A DNA stretch of 64,000 bases from Dillenia suffruticosa (taxonomy: Eukaryota; Streptophyta; Magnoliopsida; Dilleniales; Dilleniaceae), in contig JAVTVX010000020.1 in the NCBI GenBank assembly GCA_033439265.1, positions 1,121,001-1,185,000 of the forward strand, in the 5' to 3' direction. A program made the translations under genes and the position numbers. Shown here in pieces: positions 36,301-47,402 of the stretch. The notes beneath the pieces were generated by a model. The model did no database searches and was not told the origin of the DNA. It saw only the letters and a program-made list of their open reading frames with translations. Each line of letters opens with the position of its first letter. Position 1 is the stretch's first letter.

Positions 36301-37548
36301 TACCAGAGTGCCACTGGCATTACCAGGAGCAGAATGAACAACCTACATGATGAAGAATAATTACTATGTAAAAACAAAAACCAAGCAATAACACAGGCTA
36401 AGAACTCTAAAATAAGAGATGCCATATATGTAAATGGAAAACACAAGCTACAGACAATACTAATGATTTAGGGAGATCAGCCATACAGTCTTGCAGCTCA
36501 AAATATTACATTAAACACCAAGATCTGCTCCAGATGGTTTTTCGTAAATCCCATTAGTCTTTTGAAGCACATACACATCTTATAATTCTCTGTGTTTGCC
36601 TTCACTCCAGATGATCCATCATATGTGGCACATATAAGGTCAACCAGAACAAATCACAGATGAAACACATCTGCAATTTTCAAGGAAAACATACCTAATT
36701 AGGTGGATCCAATGACCAGACATTGCATTCTTTCAGCAAACGGAAGTAACAATTACCGGTTTTTATTGTAGGATCGAAACAAATGGTGAACCTTAAGCAT
36801 GCATGAAGAAACCTACAAAGAGATAATGGCTTGTTGACAACCAGCACATGTTCGTCTTCATAAACAATGTCCAAAGGTAGATCTTCTGGCTTGAACTTTA
36901 ATGGTAGCAGCTTCGCAATTGCACAACTGACCATGTCTCCAAGTTTAACAACATGAGAAACCTACAAAGAGATCATGAATTAACCAATATTTAGTTTCAC
37001 TTGCAGCACATTGAATATTTAATCTGAGAAGTTTTCTTCCAAGTATTCAGTGGTTTCAGATTATAATTATTGAACTCATCCTCGCGGGCAAGCATGAAGA
37101 AACCCAAACTTCAGGATAATAGCATTTACAAAAGGAAAATGACATGCTTCTACCCAACTAACAAAAAAGAAGAAGAACCAGAAAACAATATCCAAAACCC
37201 TAATAGGAAGTATGCAATTTCCTTAGCAAGTACTGATCAATGACAAGAATAGGAAATCTCATAGAAAGTTTTCCAAATTAATGTAGATCTTTCCCGGGAG
37301 ACATAATTCATATGACAGAATAATCTCTCAATATTAAAACTGAAATATCACAAAAAAAAAAACTCATGATTTAGATCTACTTCTCACGCATTAATTAGTT
37401 CATTTCAGAATTTCGCTCATCGCTACTCAGAATAAATTGTGCAACAGCCATCCTCGCCAGATATAATCATAAAACTCTTCCTCGAGCACAAGGAAAGCGA
37501 AACCTTAATTTTAGGATAACTTTTTGGAAGAGAAAATGAAAAGCATAT

Positions 37549-37582
<34 letters not shown>

Positions 37583-38390
37583 CCAAAAACCTCAAAGCAG
37601 TTAAAATCTTGGTTTAGATTCATTCCATTTTCACATTTCCTTAGCAATAATAATAAGAACAGAAAATATATAATTCAAATTCTTCCATATGAATCAAATT
37701 TATCACTAGAAACCCTAACAAAACCCTAACATCATGCGAAATAATAACTACTAGGTCTAAAAACTGCAAAATAACAACAATTAGTCCATCGCCGATCAAC
37801 AATTAAAATAGAAACAATCTTATGCAAATTCGTCCATATGATTAGCAACTCTATCGCTAAAAACCGTAAAATAACAACAGTTAATCCATCGCGGATCAAC
37901 AATTAAGATAGAAACAATCTATGCAAATTTGTCCATATGATTAGCAACTCTATCGCCAGAAGCCTAATTCATATGCAATAGTGACAATTCAATTTGATTC
38001 TCCAATATCACAAAAACATTGAAGACTCCGAAACTTGAAAAATTGTGGAAGAAGTACAAACTGAAAGAAATTTTGTCATGAGTGAAGCACAGAAGAACAT
38101 TACCTTATGAATAACAAGGTCATCGACGCTAACAAGTCCCGATCGAATACTCGATTGAACTCTCGCTCTACTAATTCCAGTTATTCGAGAAGAAATCCAC
38201 GAGTCGATTCTGATTTTTCCGGTTGGTCTCGACGGTCTCTTAAAGTAGAATTCCGGCTAAATTGCTTCGCGAAACGGAGAGAACATAGCCGAGAGTTCCA
38301 TCGGAAAATGGATCTCCGGAAGTTGCAGTTGAAGAAGAAGAATAAGTAGAGAATGATCTTCGAGAAGAGAAGATGAGGAGAGATGTTGAG
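33340..38390 (-). pseudogene. RluA-family RNA pseudouridine synthase (At1g76050-like), decayed gene
   Basis: Minus-strand remnants in family order. Exon 1 ends at 38104 with RIDSWISSRITGISRARVQS (S4-like RNA-binding region). 36961 to about 36830 gives VKLGDMVSCAIAKLLPLKFK and DIVYEDEHVLVVNKP. 36342-36089 gives VVHSAPGNASGTLVTGILHH and, in another frame, RPGIVHKLDKGTSGLLVFAK, whose H-x-L-D-K-G-T-S-G loop holds the catalytic aspartate. 36001 to about 35800 gives DEHAHADLSEQFGLHTT and PIGLDTNNRLRMAA. About 33716-33527 gives IRAHTKYIGRPLLGDEVYGG, and about 33430-33340 the last exon (ENMHFSMPPP). Frames change within exons 1, 3 and 5, there is a stop before the conserved first loop, and the block between RHGRAHH and IRAH is missing. 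A working enzyme would isomerise uridines in plastid RNA. The autonomous Mutator-like element sits about 190 bases upstream. Confidence 0.77.
37551..37579. repeat. (GA)n microsatellite
   Basis: About 14 GA repeats in the intron between the first two exon remnants of the pseudouridine synthase gene. Confidence 0.9.
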
Positions 38391-38576
38391 TTTTTTAAAA
38401 CTTTGGCGGAGAGAATCGAGGAACATTAAAATGTGAAATGCAAGTGTCGAAGAGAGCATGCGGTTTGAGAGGATCCTGTGTCGTTTTGCGGACCTTATTT
38501 ATAGTGATGAGGGAGGGCAAGTAGTAATTAAATGCATATGGAGGACAAAATGGCAAAATAAAACGATGGTACGGCG

Positions 38577-38910
38577 GAGAAATGTACCAAAATAACTTAT
38601 TTAAAAAAAAAAATTTTAAAAAAAACCCAAGGGGGAAATAATTTCCCCAAATGACCCATATTTGTCGCGGGTTCAACCCGCGACCATATTTGTCGCGGGT
38701 TGAACCCGCGACAAAGCCACGTGTTGCATCCCGGGAGGGTTCCGCGCGTGTCAGGCTTTCCGCGTGTTCGAAACGCGGAAAGCTCTTTCCGCGTTTTGAA
38801 AACGCGGAAAGCTCAGCTTTCCGCGTTTCGAACACGCGGAAAGCCTGCGCATTCCGCGTTTTCCCAACGCGGAAAGCCTGCGCATTCCGCGTTTTCCCAA
38901 CGCGGAAAGC
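38577..38910 (+). repeat. Left terminal inverted repeat with palindrome array
   Basis: Outer 80 bases: ATGTACCAAAAT, A/T runs, then a CCCC block. Two near-identical 21-bp palindromes of GTCGCGGGTT and AACCCGCGAC halves follow (38664-38684, 38692-38712), then CCACGTG. Five palindromic units with TTTCCGCG or ATTCCGCG arms follow (38756-38910). The right end has the same order mirrored, with three such units. Confidence 0.88.
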
Positions 38911-38999
38911 CTGGCCTTCCAGTCAGGCCGCGACACGTGGCACCGCATTCTTCACTCGGCATCCGCATTCTTCTCTCGGCTTCACTTCTTCTCCCATTT

Positions 39000-40675
39000 T
39001 GCATTCGAAGTCTCCGCTTTCCTCTCCTCCTCTCCTCCTCTCCTCTCCTCTCCTCTCATCTTCTCTCACGCCTCTCCCCTTCTGCAGACGAAGAACCGAA
39101 GGGTGCCGAATTTTTCTGGATCTATCAATTTAGAGGAAAAAAAAGCTGCTGAAATTGCTGAAATTATTGGAGCATTCAAGATTAGACTTTGTCCAAAAAT
39201 TTCAAAGGTATAAAATTTTTCCTATCTCAATTTAAATTATTTTAGATGCATAATTTTATAGGAATGTGTATTTGTGAATGCAATTGATATTTTAAACTCA
39301 GTAGATTTGTATGACATTTAATGTTAATTTTTAATTAATGACGTTTTTAATTAGGTTTTAGTGAGATTAATTAATTTAATAAATATTAAATATGCAGTTA
39401 ATATAAATTAATATGAAATAGTAATAGTTATATTAAACTATTAACTATTATAAAAATTATAGTTGAAATTATTTAAAATGACTATAATTATATTAAATGA
39501 TTTATGATTAAATTAAAAAATTTTAATATAAATGATTATAATAATACTTATAAAATAATACTTATAAATATTAATGTTGATGTTTAAAAAATTTACATTA
39601 AAATATTTTAAATTAAACGATTATATTTAAAATTAAAATGTATTAACGTGTAAATGGTACAATATATTAATATTTTTAGTTTAATATAAAAGTATTAGTA
39701 AAAATTAAAAATATGTATCAATTTTTTTTAATAATTTAAAATTTTTATTTCAAAATTATTTAATAAATGATTTTAGTTAATATTTAGTAATTTAAATCAA
39801 AATATTAAAATTATTAAAATTAGTATTTGTATGAAATTGAAAATTTATTTTTATCATTCCATTATTAAAATTAGTATTATAAATATAAAGTGAGTTTAGG
39901 GTTTTAGATTAAATTTAAATTTAATGAAGATTAAAATTTTGTTAGTAGTAAGTTAATATAATAATTTAGTAGTAATTATATTTTTATTGGTATTTTTAAA
40001 TAAAAAATAGTAATAGTTATATTAAACTAATAATTATTATAAAATTTGTAGTTTAAATTATTTGAAATGACTATATTAATATTAAAATATTATACAATAA
40101 ATTTAAAAATTTTAATATAAATGCCTATAATAATACTTAGAAAATATTATAAAATATATATTTACAAGTTAAAAATTACAATGAGGTAAATTAAATATTT
40201 GAAAATACTTTTAAATATTTTAAAAAATTATAAATTAATATTTTAAAAATACTTTCAAAATATTATAAAATATTATAAATTTTAAAATTTAAAATAAATG
40301 ACTACATTTAAATATTTTTAAGTGACCATATTGTAATTAATGACTATATTAATCTATATAAAATTTGTAATTTAAATTATTTGTAATGACTTTACTTATA
40401 TTAAAATATTATAAAATAAAATAAAAAGTTTTAATATAAATGATTATATTAATACTTATAAAATATTATAAAATAAATATTTATAAATTATGAATTAAAT
40501 TTAGAAATTAAATATTTGAAAATACTTTTTAAATATTTTAAAAGATTATAAATTAATACTTTAAAAATAGTATAAAAGTTTATAAAATTTAAATTTTAAA
40601 TTTAAATTGTTGAATTTTTTTGTATGTTTGTTTAATATTTATAAAATGTATAATTTATTTTTTTTATATTTATAG
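39000..40675 (+). promoter_or_regulatory. Leader and 5'-UTR intron of the MULE transposase gene
   Basis: A CT-rich stretch at 39010-39080 resembles a plant core promoter or leader. A likely non-coding exon ends at 39207 (TTCAAAG before GTATAA). The region 39208-40675 is extremely AT-rich, contains no coding sequence and ends in TTTATAG, four bases before the transposase ATG. I infer one 1,468-base intron in the leader. Transcript data would settle it. Confidence 0.6.
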
Positions 40676-40679
40676 AATA

Positions 40680-43226
40680 ATGGCGGATATGGTAAGTCTG
40701 TTATGTTATAGCAATGGTGAAATTATGACGGGAGACGATGGAGTCCGTTATGACCGTGGTCCAACAAAGTTGATTAGGGTACGGAGAAATTGTAATTTTA
40801 CTGAGTTGCTGAAAGTAGTATGCAAGGGTGTTCGAATAAATCTGTTGAGACAACATGTAGAGATTTTTCATCGGTTTCCCGTGTCGTATATGGGAGCTGG
40901 TAATGTACGGTTTGAATTGGTTCCGATAAGTGATGAGGACGATGTTTTGAATTTGATGGAATTTGCGATAACTAGGGGAGTGGGTGGGACTATTGAGTTG
41001 TACATAAAATCATATGATGGTAGAGATTCTATAGTACAAGATTGTGATTACATGGAAGATTATCCGCATATCGAATCTCGAGTGGATGTTGCTTTTGCAG
41101 ACGTAGATAATGATGTTGATGAGGAGGAAATGACGGAAGAAGAGGCAGAAGAATATAATGAAGATGAAGAGGAAGATGATGAAATTGGCGATGGGAGTGG
41201 TGGCGGTGGTGCAAACCAGTTAATGGTCGGGCCTTCGTCAGTGTCTATAAACATTGGTGGTGGTAGGAGATATGGGGGCGGTGGAGTAGAGGATTCCATA
41301 TCATTCATGACGATCGCACCGAGTGGTGATGGTTATGTGAGATTTGAGGAAGAACACAGATTGACATCTGATAGTTGGAGTTTCAGCGACGAATTGAAAA
41401 AGGGTATGAGATTTGATTCGAAAGAGCAGCTTATTCATGCTGTTAAAATGCATCATGTTGAACACCACTATCAATTTCGGGTTGGTAAATCAACCCCTGA
41501 ACTTTGGACAGCAATTTGTATGCAAAGGGAAGAAGGTTGTAGATGGAGGTTGCGTGCTTGTAAAACACGGTTACTTGGTGCATTTGTGATTACAAAGGTC
41601 GAGGGACCCCACACATGTGTGAATGCTGGGTTGACGCAGGATCATAGGCAGTTGGATTCAAATTTGATGGCTAGGCATTTGCTTAATTATGTGAGGGAAG
41701 ATCCCAGCGTGAAAGTTTCTTTTCTTCGAACTGTTATGACCGAGAGAACGACATATGCAGTTTCTCGTAGAAGGGTTTGGGCAGCAAAGAGAAGAGCTAT
41801 AGAGATGGTTTACGGGGATTGGGATGAATCTTACAAACAACTACCTCAGTTGTTAAATGCAATAGTGGAAAAAAATCCCGGGACACAGGTAAATTGGAAG
41901 TTGGGTCCACCTAATGCGAGAGGGGAACAGGTTTTTGAGGCTTTATTTTGGGCATTCGGTCCGAGTATCTTGGCTTTTAGGAGTTGTAGACCATTGATAA
42001 GTATAGATGGGACTCACCTTTATGGGAAATATAATCACAAATTGTTGATTGCATGCAGTATGGATGGAGCGAATCATATTGTCCCGTTGGCATTCGGATT
42101 GGTAGATGGAGAGTCACTCGCTTCTTGGTCATGGTTTTTGCGATGTGTGCGAGAGTCAGTTGTTCGAGATAGGGAAGGTCCCATTTGTTTAATTTCAGAT
42201 CGACATGAAGGGATAAGGGCAACAGTTGTACGTCCAGAGTTCGGGTGGTCACCTCCCAATGCTGTGTGGCGATTTTGTATTCGCCATGTCGCTAGTAACT
42301 TCAACACGCACCACAAAAGTCAAGCTTGTAAAAGAGTTGCTACGATTGCCGCGTTGCAACCACAGCGGAGGAAATTTGATTTATATATGGCGAAGATGAA
42401 GGAGATTAAAGAAGACGCTCTTGATTATTTTGCAACTATTCCTCTGGAACAATGGACTCTTTCTCATGATGGTGGTGTTCGTTTTGGATATATGACCACA
42501 AATATTAGTGAAAGTTTTAATGCCGTGTTAAAGGGGGCAAGAAATCTGCCGGTTTCTTCTTTGGTACTTAAAACTTTTTATAATTCCGTTAACTATTTTC
42601 AGACTCGTTTGGGAGAGGCGAATGCGGGAATTGGAAGAGGAGAGCGGTACACTAAATATGCGTTCGCCATGTTAGGGAGATGGATGAATACGGCTAACAT
42701 TCATACCGTCGTTTCTTTCAGTAGGGAGCATGGGATATTCGAGGTCGAAACTGGGAATAGACAGACACGGTATGGATACAAGGGAGGCAATAAACACATT
42801 GTCAATGTACGGGGAGAGCATTGCACATGCGGGAAATGGCAAACTTATAAAATTCCTTGCTCTCATGCAATTGCTGCATTAACACGGACGATGATTGATG
42901 TGCATATGATCGTCGGAAAATGGTATACATGGGAACATCAACTTAAGGTTTATGAGCGTAATTTTTTCCCCATTGGAGACCACTCGGCATGGCCTATTGA
43001 TTCTTACCCTACAATAATTCCCGATATATCCCTGAGACGTCAGAAAGGAAGACCTAAATCATCTCGATATCACAATGAGATGGATCTTCGAGAATCATCG
43101 ACACGGACATCATGCGGTAGTTGTAGTGCTGAGGGTCATAATAGGAGGAGATGTCCGAGACGAATGAGGTGCGGACTTTGTGGTCGAGAGGGTCACGATC
43201 GAAGACATTGTCCAACAACAAATTAA
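40680..43226 (+). CDS. MURA-type Mutator-like transposase (848 aa)
   Basis: I chose the ATG at 40680 (MADMVSLLCYSNGEIMTG) because it follows a splice acceptor; the frame opens 20 codons earlier in sequence that looks intronic. Approximate residue order: 1-115 PB1-like N-terminal region; 125-175 acidic low-complexity stretch; 240-310 MuDR zinc-binding region (KKGMRFDSKEQLIHAVKMHH ending GPHTC); about 440-560 MULE catalytic core with ISIDGTHLYGKYNHKLLIA (Asp near 443) and LISDRHEGI (Asp near 507); then NISESFNAVL; about 712-735 SWIM zinc finger EHCTCGKWQTYKIPCSH; and two CX2CX4HX4C knuckles at the C-terminus (CGSCSAEGHNRRRC, CGLCGREGHDRRHC). It cuts and joins the element's terminal repeats in the nucleus. 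The frame is open throughout. The paired zinc knuckles may bind the palindromic ends; that is inference. Confidence 0.92.
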   Translation: MADMVSLLCYSNGEIMTGDDGVRYDRGPTKLIRVRRNCNFTELLKVVCKGVRINLLRQHVEIFHRFPVSYMGAGNVRFELVPISDEDDVLNLMEFAITRGVGGTIELYIKSYDGRDSIVQDCDYMEDYPHIESRVDVAFADVDNDVDEEEMTEEEAEEYNEDEEEDDEIGDGSGGGGANQLMVGPSSVSINIGGGRRYGGGGVEDSISFMTIAPSGDGYVRFEEEHRLTSDSWSFSDELKKGMRFDSKEQLIHAVKMHHVEHHYQFRVGKSTPELWTAICMQREEGCRWRLRACKTRLLGAFVITKVEGPHTCVNAGLTQDHRQLDSNLMARHLLNYVREDPSVKVSFLRTVMTERTTYAVSRRRVWAAKRRAIEMVYGDWDESYKQLPQLLNAIVEKNPGTQVNWKLGPPNARGEQVFEALFWAFGPSILAFRSCRPLISIDGTHLYGKYNHKLLIACSMDGANHIVPLAFGLVDGESLASWSWFLRCVRESVVRDREGPICLISDRHEGIRATVVRPEFGWSPPNAVWRFCIRHVASNFNTHHKSQACKRVATIAALQPQRRKFDLYMAKMKEIKEDALDYFATIPLEQWTLSHDGGVRFGYMTTNISESFNAVLKGARNLPVSSLVLKTFYNSVNYFQTRLGEANAGIGRGERYTKYAFAMLGRWMNTANIHTVVSFSREHGIFEVETGNRQTRYGYKGGNKHIVNVRGEHCTCGKWQTYKIPCSHAIAALTRTMIDVHMIVGKWYTWEHQLKVYERNFFPIGDHSAWPIDSYPTIIPDISLRRQKGRPKSSRYHNEMDLRESSTRTSCGSCSAEGHNRRRCPRRMRCGLCGREGHDRRHCPTTN

Positions 43227-43455
43227 TGAGATTTTCTTGTATTTGTATGATTTTGTAATTATTGTACTTCTTAATGTATACTATATTTTGAAAATTTAAA
43301 TATGTTGCTGTATTTTCTTTATTATGCAATATATAATATATTTGTGTGAATATCAGATTTTCTTTTTGTGCATTGAAATATGTGGTTATATATTATTAAA
43401 TTTATTTGTACATTTATATATTTATGCTAATTATTATACTTTTTTAACATTTCAG

Positions 43456-45379
43456 ATGGATCCCGGACCTACTGATCCGAGCCTTCTACGCTTGCAGCAA
43501 GGACACCGCTCTACTAGAGTTTGGGAGGGAGATGATACTGATTGGCTTGTCTGCCGTAGACGTGAGGCAGTATTACGACGTTTTGGGCATGACCATATTG
43601 ACGATAGAGTAGTTCCTCTCCTACAGGCGTCGGGCTTTTTGGGGGTCGCTCGACTTCGTTTTATACAGTTGGATTGGCATCTCATCACGGCTCTAGTGGA
43701 GAGATGGAGGCAGGAGACACACACATTTCATATGCGCCACGGTGAGCTTACAGTTACGTTACAAGATGTAGAAGTTATTTTAGGTTTACCTTTAGATGGG
43801 ATACCCGTTGTCGCTAGGACAACGGGTTTTTCGTGGATTGGGCTGTGTCAGAGATTATTAGGTGTTATCCCTCCTCGCTCGGCTTTTAAGGGTCATTCAT
43901 TGAGTATGCCATGGTTGTCAGCTTTCATAGGTCACTTGCCCCACGATGCAGATTATGATCATATTTTGCGATGGACACGGGGGTATATATTACTATTGAT
44001 AGGGGGTATTTTATTTTCTGATAAGAGTGGTTATTATGTACATTTACAGTATTTATTAGTATTAGAGGATTTAGATTACTCTAGTCGTCGTAGTTGGGGT
44101 TCTGCGTGCTTAGCTTACTTGTACAGACAGCTGTGTATAGCATCGCACGCAGATTCGCATGAGATTTGTGGGGCTCTGATTCTTTTACAGATTTGGGCAT
44201 GGGAGAGATTTCCATGTATTGCTCCTATTAAGCGATCTATATATGTCGAGGGGGATGGCCCATTGGCTTTGCGGTGGAGGACGGAATTTGATGTCACTTC
44301 CCTTTCTACACACGTCGTGACAGTGTATAGGGAGGCATTAGATAGATTGACGAGCGATGATATCGTGTGGCAGCCTTACACTGAGGACGTGTTATCTTCC
44401 CTCCCCGATTATTGTCATGAGGGTAGGGATATTTGGCTGGCTCGGGTACCGCTTATCTGTTTCTCTATTGTAGCGTGGTACTTTCCAGATCGAGTGATCC
44501 GTCAGTTTGGAGGAATGCAGGTCATTCCGGATCACTGCGATACTGAGGATCGATTGCACGAGATTAGCTTGCGTGGTTCACAGGAGATAGATTGGTCAGT
44601 CGAGCATGCCCGTTACATCGAGATTTGGAATCACCGACGAGATTATGTAGTCCCTATTGACACGTCAGTTGGACCCACTGTCCATAATTCTTACACCGCA
44701 TGGTACCGCACCATCTCTCGTATATTTATTAGTCGGCATGACGCTTGTTTGGGATATGTGGTAAGTGTGTAATTTAAATTTTTTTTTTTAATTTCATTTT
44801 TTATTTTTTAACTAACGTGTATCGAGATCTTTATAGCGTGATTCACTACATCAGATTCGAGAAGACTCTGAGGATGTTCATATCCGTGGAATGGCGGATA
44901 CAGCCATGTCAGCTTTGAATGATGACATGGCATATCTCCTGAGACCTAGACATCCTAGAGGTCGTGCTGAGAGAGGTGACGAGGAGCATCGACCTCGACG
45001 GAGCCGAGCGCGACAACGTCCGAGGGCATCTACTCATGATGCGTCACCATTTCCATCTCAGCATCCAGAGGACGTTGCAGGACCTTCGAATACTTTTGAG
45101 GACTCCTCTTCTTTCTACACACCAGTGTTTGAGTTCCCTCATTTCTCTACTCCTGACGCCCCACAGAGGGGCATTCGTATAGTTGAGGGACAGACACAGT
45201 TTCAGAGAAATGATGCACACACGATGTACCATGTTTCTCCTCCTCGTTTTAGTGACGTAGGACCCTCACAGATCACACAATTACATGATATGGGTTTATC
45301 GTCCCAAGACGACACTACATATATCAGGACAGATTTAGATGTTAGACGTTATGATACAAGAAGGCGACGACAACGTTAG
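43456..45379 (+). CDS. Plant mobile domain (PMD / aminotransferase-like, MAIN-type) protein of the MULE (615 aa, two exons)
   Basis: Exons 43456-44760 and 44837-45379, joined in phase 0 across a 76-base GT...AG intron. The start at 43456 (MDPGPTDPSLLRLQQGHRST) lies directly after TTTCAG, so transcripts may be spliced into this ATG, possibly from the transposase unit that ends 230 bases upstream. Residues about 40-420 match the plant mobile domain of MAIN/MAIL1-type proteins: the diagnostic GELTVTLQDVEVILGLPLDG, WLSAFIGHLPHDADYDHIL, the RWTRGYILLLIGGILF helix and LRWRTEF. The C-terminal 180 residues are low-complexity, with a basic RPRRSRARQRPRAS stretch that could be a nuclear signal. Host PMD proteins act in silencing and genome stability; the role of the transposon-borne version is unknown. 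No catalytic residues of true aminotransferases are evident. Confidence 0.85.
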
Positions 45380-46359
45380 TTATATATTATGTACTTTGTA
45401 TCCTATATTATATTAATAATAATTCGATTCATTTATATATGTTCATTTCTCGGATTTTATTTGTTTCGTTTCTCCTTTTTGTTTTATTTATAAGAAATTA
45501 GTTTTTTTTTTCAAATTGTTATTTTACTTTAACTGTTTAGATAATACACATATATCGATAATATCGTGCGTCCGGCCCATTACACCGCTGGTTAACCGTT
45601 GACTCGCGGACGCGTCTGGTGGATATACATTTAATTATTTTAATTTATCAAACCACCATTACGAGTGTTATAAGGGATAACATGCAAAAATATATATATA
45701 TAGATATATGACAAAATAATAAATTATTATTAGTTGACTTCTCTAAAAATTCTAATATTTATTTTTGTTTGTAATTTTAATTATTTTATATATTTATTTA
45801 TAATTTAAATAATTTTAATATAACAATGGTTAGCATGTTACAATTATTTTGAAAATCAAAATCAATTCGTTATATATTCATTCTCTATTTTAAAACTCTA
45901 TTGATATTGATTATTTATGCAATATGATATTATTTTTATATTAAATTAATCAAAAATAAAAAATAATATATTAAAATATAATGAATCTTAACATATAATT
46001 TTTAGATATTAATACTAATATTTTGTAATGTTACAATTTTTTTCAATTATGAGAATTTTTGGTCACTATTTTCTAATTTTTAAAAATTTTTAGAATTATT
46101 TTTTAATTTTGTAATTTTTCATAAAATTATAAAGGCAAACTAGCCTGATTTCTTTTAATTATTATAATACATAAATTTGGATCGTCTAAATTAGATATAA
46201 TTACAAAAATCGAAATTAAATATAATTATAAAAATCGAATTAAAATAATTAGGGGGTAAAACAATTGGGAGATTAAAACAATTTGGAAGAGGGAATGACG
46301 TGCGTTTTTGGGAGGGAATGGGGTTGGAGGAATGGCGTGCGTTTTTTGGGAAATGGCGT
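45380..46359 (+). other. 3' internal region of the MULE
   Basis: AT-rich non-coding DNA between the PMD stop and the right palindrome array. It presumably contains the 3' untranslated region and polyadenylation site. No further gene seen. Confidence 0.6.
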
Positions 46360-46379
46360 GCGTTTTGGGGGGGGGCATT

Positions 46380-46630
46380 TCCGCGTTTTGCAAACGCGGA
46401 ATAGTTTTCCGCGTTTTGAAAACGCGGAATAGTTTTCCGCGTTTTGAAAACGCGGAAACCCCCCCGGCTGCCACGTGGCTTTGTCGTGGGTTCAACCCGC
46501 GACAAATACGGTCGCGGGTTCAACCCGCGACAAATACGGGTTATTTGGGGAAATATTTTTCCCCTCAGGTTTTTTTAAAAAATTTTTTAAAAAATTTTTT
46601 AAAAAAAATGGTCATTTTGGTACATCACTC
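46380..46630 (-). repeat. Right terminal inverted repeat with palindrome array
   Basis: From inside outward: three TTCCGCG...CGCGGAA palindromic units (46380-46459), CCACGTGG, two GTCG(C/T)GGG...CCCGCGAC palindromes (46483-46503 and 46511-46531), AAATACGGGTTATTTGGGG, A/T runs and ATTTTGGTACAT. It mirrors the left end. Confidence 0.88.
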
Positions 46631-47069
46631 TGGTACGGCGTGCCGTTTTGGTGGCACAATCACATCACATATTGGAATGTGTCGTTTTCCCCCTTCATTG
46701 GTTGGCGCCCCCTAACAAATTGGAATCCGTTGGCTCTTTTTTTTTTTGGTTTAAAAAAAATTAAAACAAAACATTAAAGGAATATCAAACACATACCAAA
46801 TCAAGAATTCAAATCCAAATAGATCACAATTTAAATTAGAGCAACATGACCTAAAACAAAGTAAACAAAATTTAACTAATTCTAAAATAATTTCTTAAAA
46901 TAAAAAAAATAAAGATTCAATCTTTTCGAATCTTCAAGCTAATTTGCATCATTGCCATACATGTTTCATATCATCAATGCTCATATCATTTATCTCTTTC
47001 AATTCATGAAAAATATTTTACAAGTTTTTGTTGAATGAAAATATCTTGGATGGAATTCTAAGGTTTTGT

Positions 47070-47257
47070 AGTTTTTCTATCCAGGGCTTCACCCCGACTA
47101 ATCCGGACCGACCGCTACAGTGGCTCCTGTTCGGAGGGCGGGTCTCCCAACGGGGAACACTCCATACACATGAGGACCCGATGTTCCCGGTGGGAATCGA
47201 ATCTCGGTCATGCTTAAGGGAACTCAATCCCACATCCAGTTGAGTCAACCCACGTTG
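47070..47257 (-). mobile_element. Au-like SINE (copy 1)
   Basis: On the minus strand it starts near GTTGACTCAACTGGATGTGG and has a box B-like GATTCGATTCCC, the conserved CCCCGTTGGGAGACCCGCC and a 3' block GGATTAGTCGGGGTGAAGCC. It is related to the copies at 55269, 58212 and 62364. It lies 3' of the CDPK gene. Target repeats are not clear. Confidence 0.75.
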
Positions 47258-47402
47258 GTAATTTAATACAACATTGTGCTTCCAAAGGGAGAAAGACAGA
47301 GAGAATGCGAGAATTTTTCATTAAGAAATAGCATTTTCTCGGTGACAAAGCATAATGATCATAATACAATAGTTGTAGAGGGTATGGCGATTTATTAACA
47401 TT

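Larger units (their letters stand above)
38567..46640 (+). mobile_element. Autonomous Mutator-like element carrying transposase and plant-mobile-domain genes
   Basis: Body 38577-46630 (8,054 bp), flanked by perfect 10-bp direct repeats TGGTACGGCG (38567-38576 and 46631-46640). The left end reads GAGAAATGTACCAAAATAAC; the right end, on the other strand, reads AGAGTGATGTACCAAAATGA. The inverted repeats then continue inward through an A/T-run block, a CCCC-rich block, two CG-rich palindromes, a CACGTG and a run of further palindromes. Inside are a leader with an AT-rich intron, a MURA-type transposase (40680-43226) and a PMD protein (43456-45379) on the same strand. Both frames are open and the target repeat is undamaged, so the insertion looks young and may still be able to move. 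It lies in the 5' flank of the pseudouridine synthase remnant. Confidence 0.9.

Noticed and set aside
38395-39152. Frames of 63-160 codons with repeats such as AFRVF.TRKACAFR.
   Set aside because: The repeats are translations of the palindrome array in the transposon end.
41029-42316. Minus-strand frames of 60-91 codons.
   Set aside because: Antisense shadows of the transposase; they encode no known motif.
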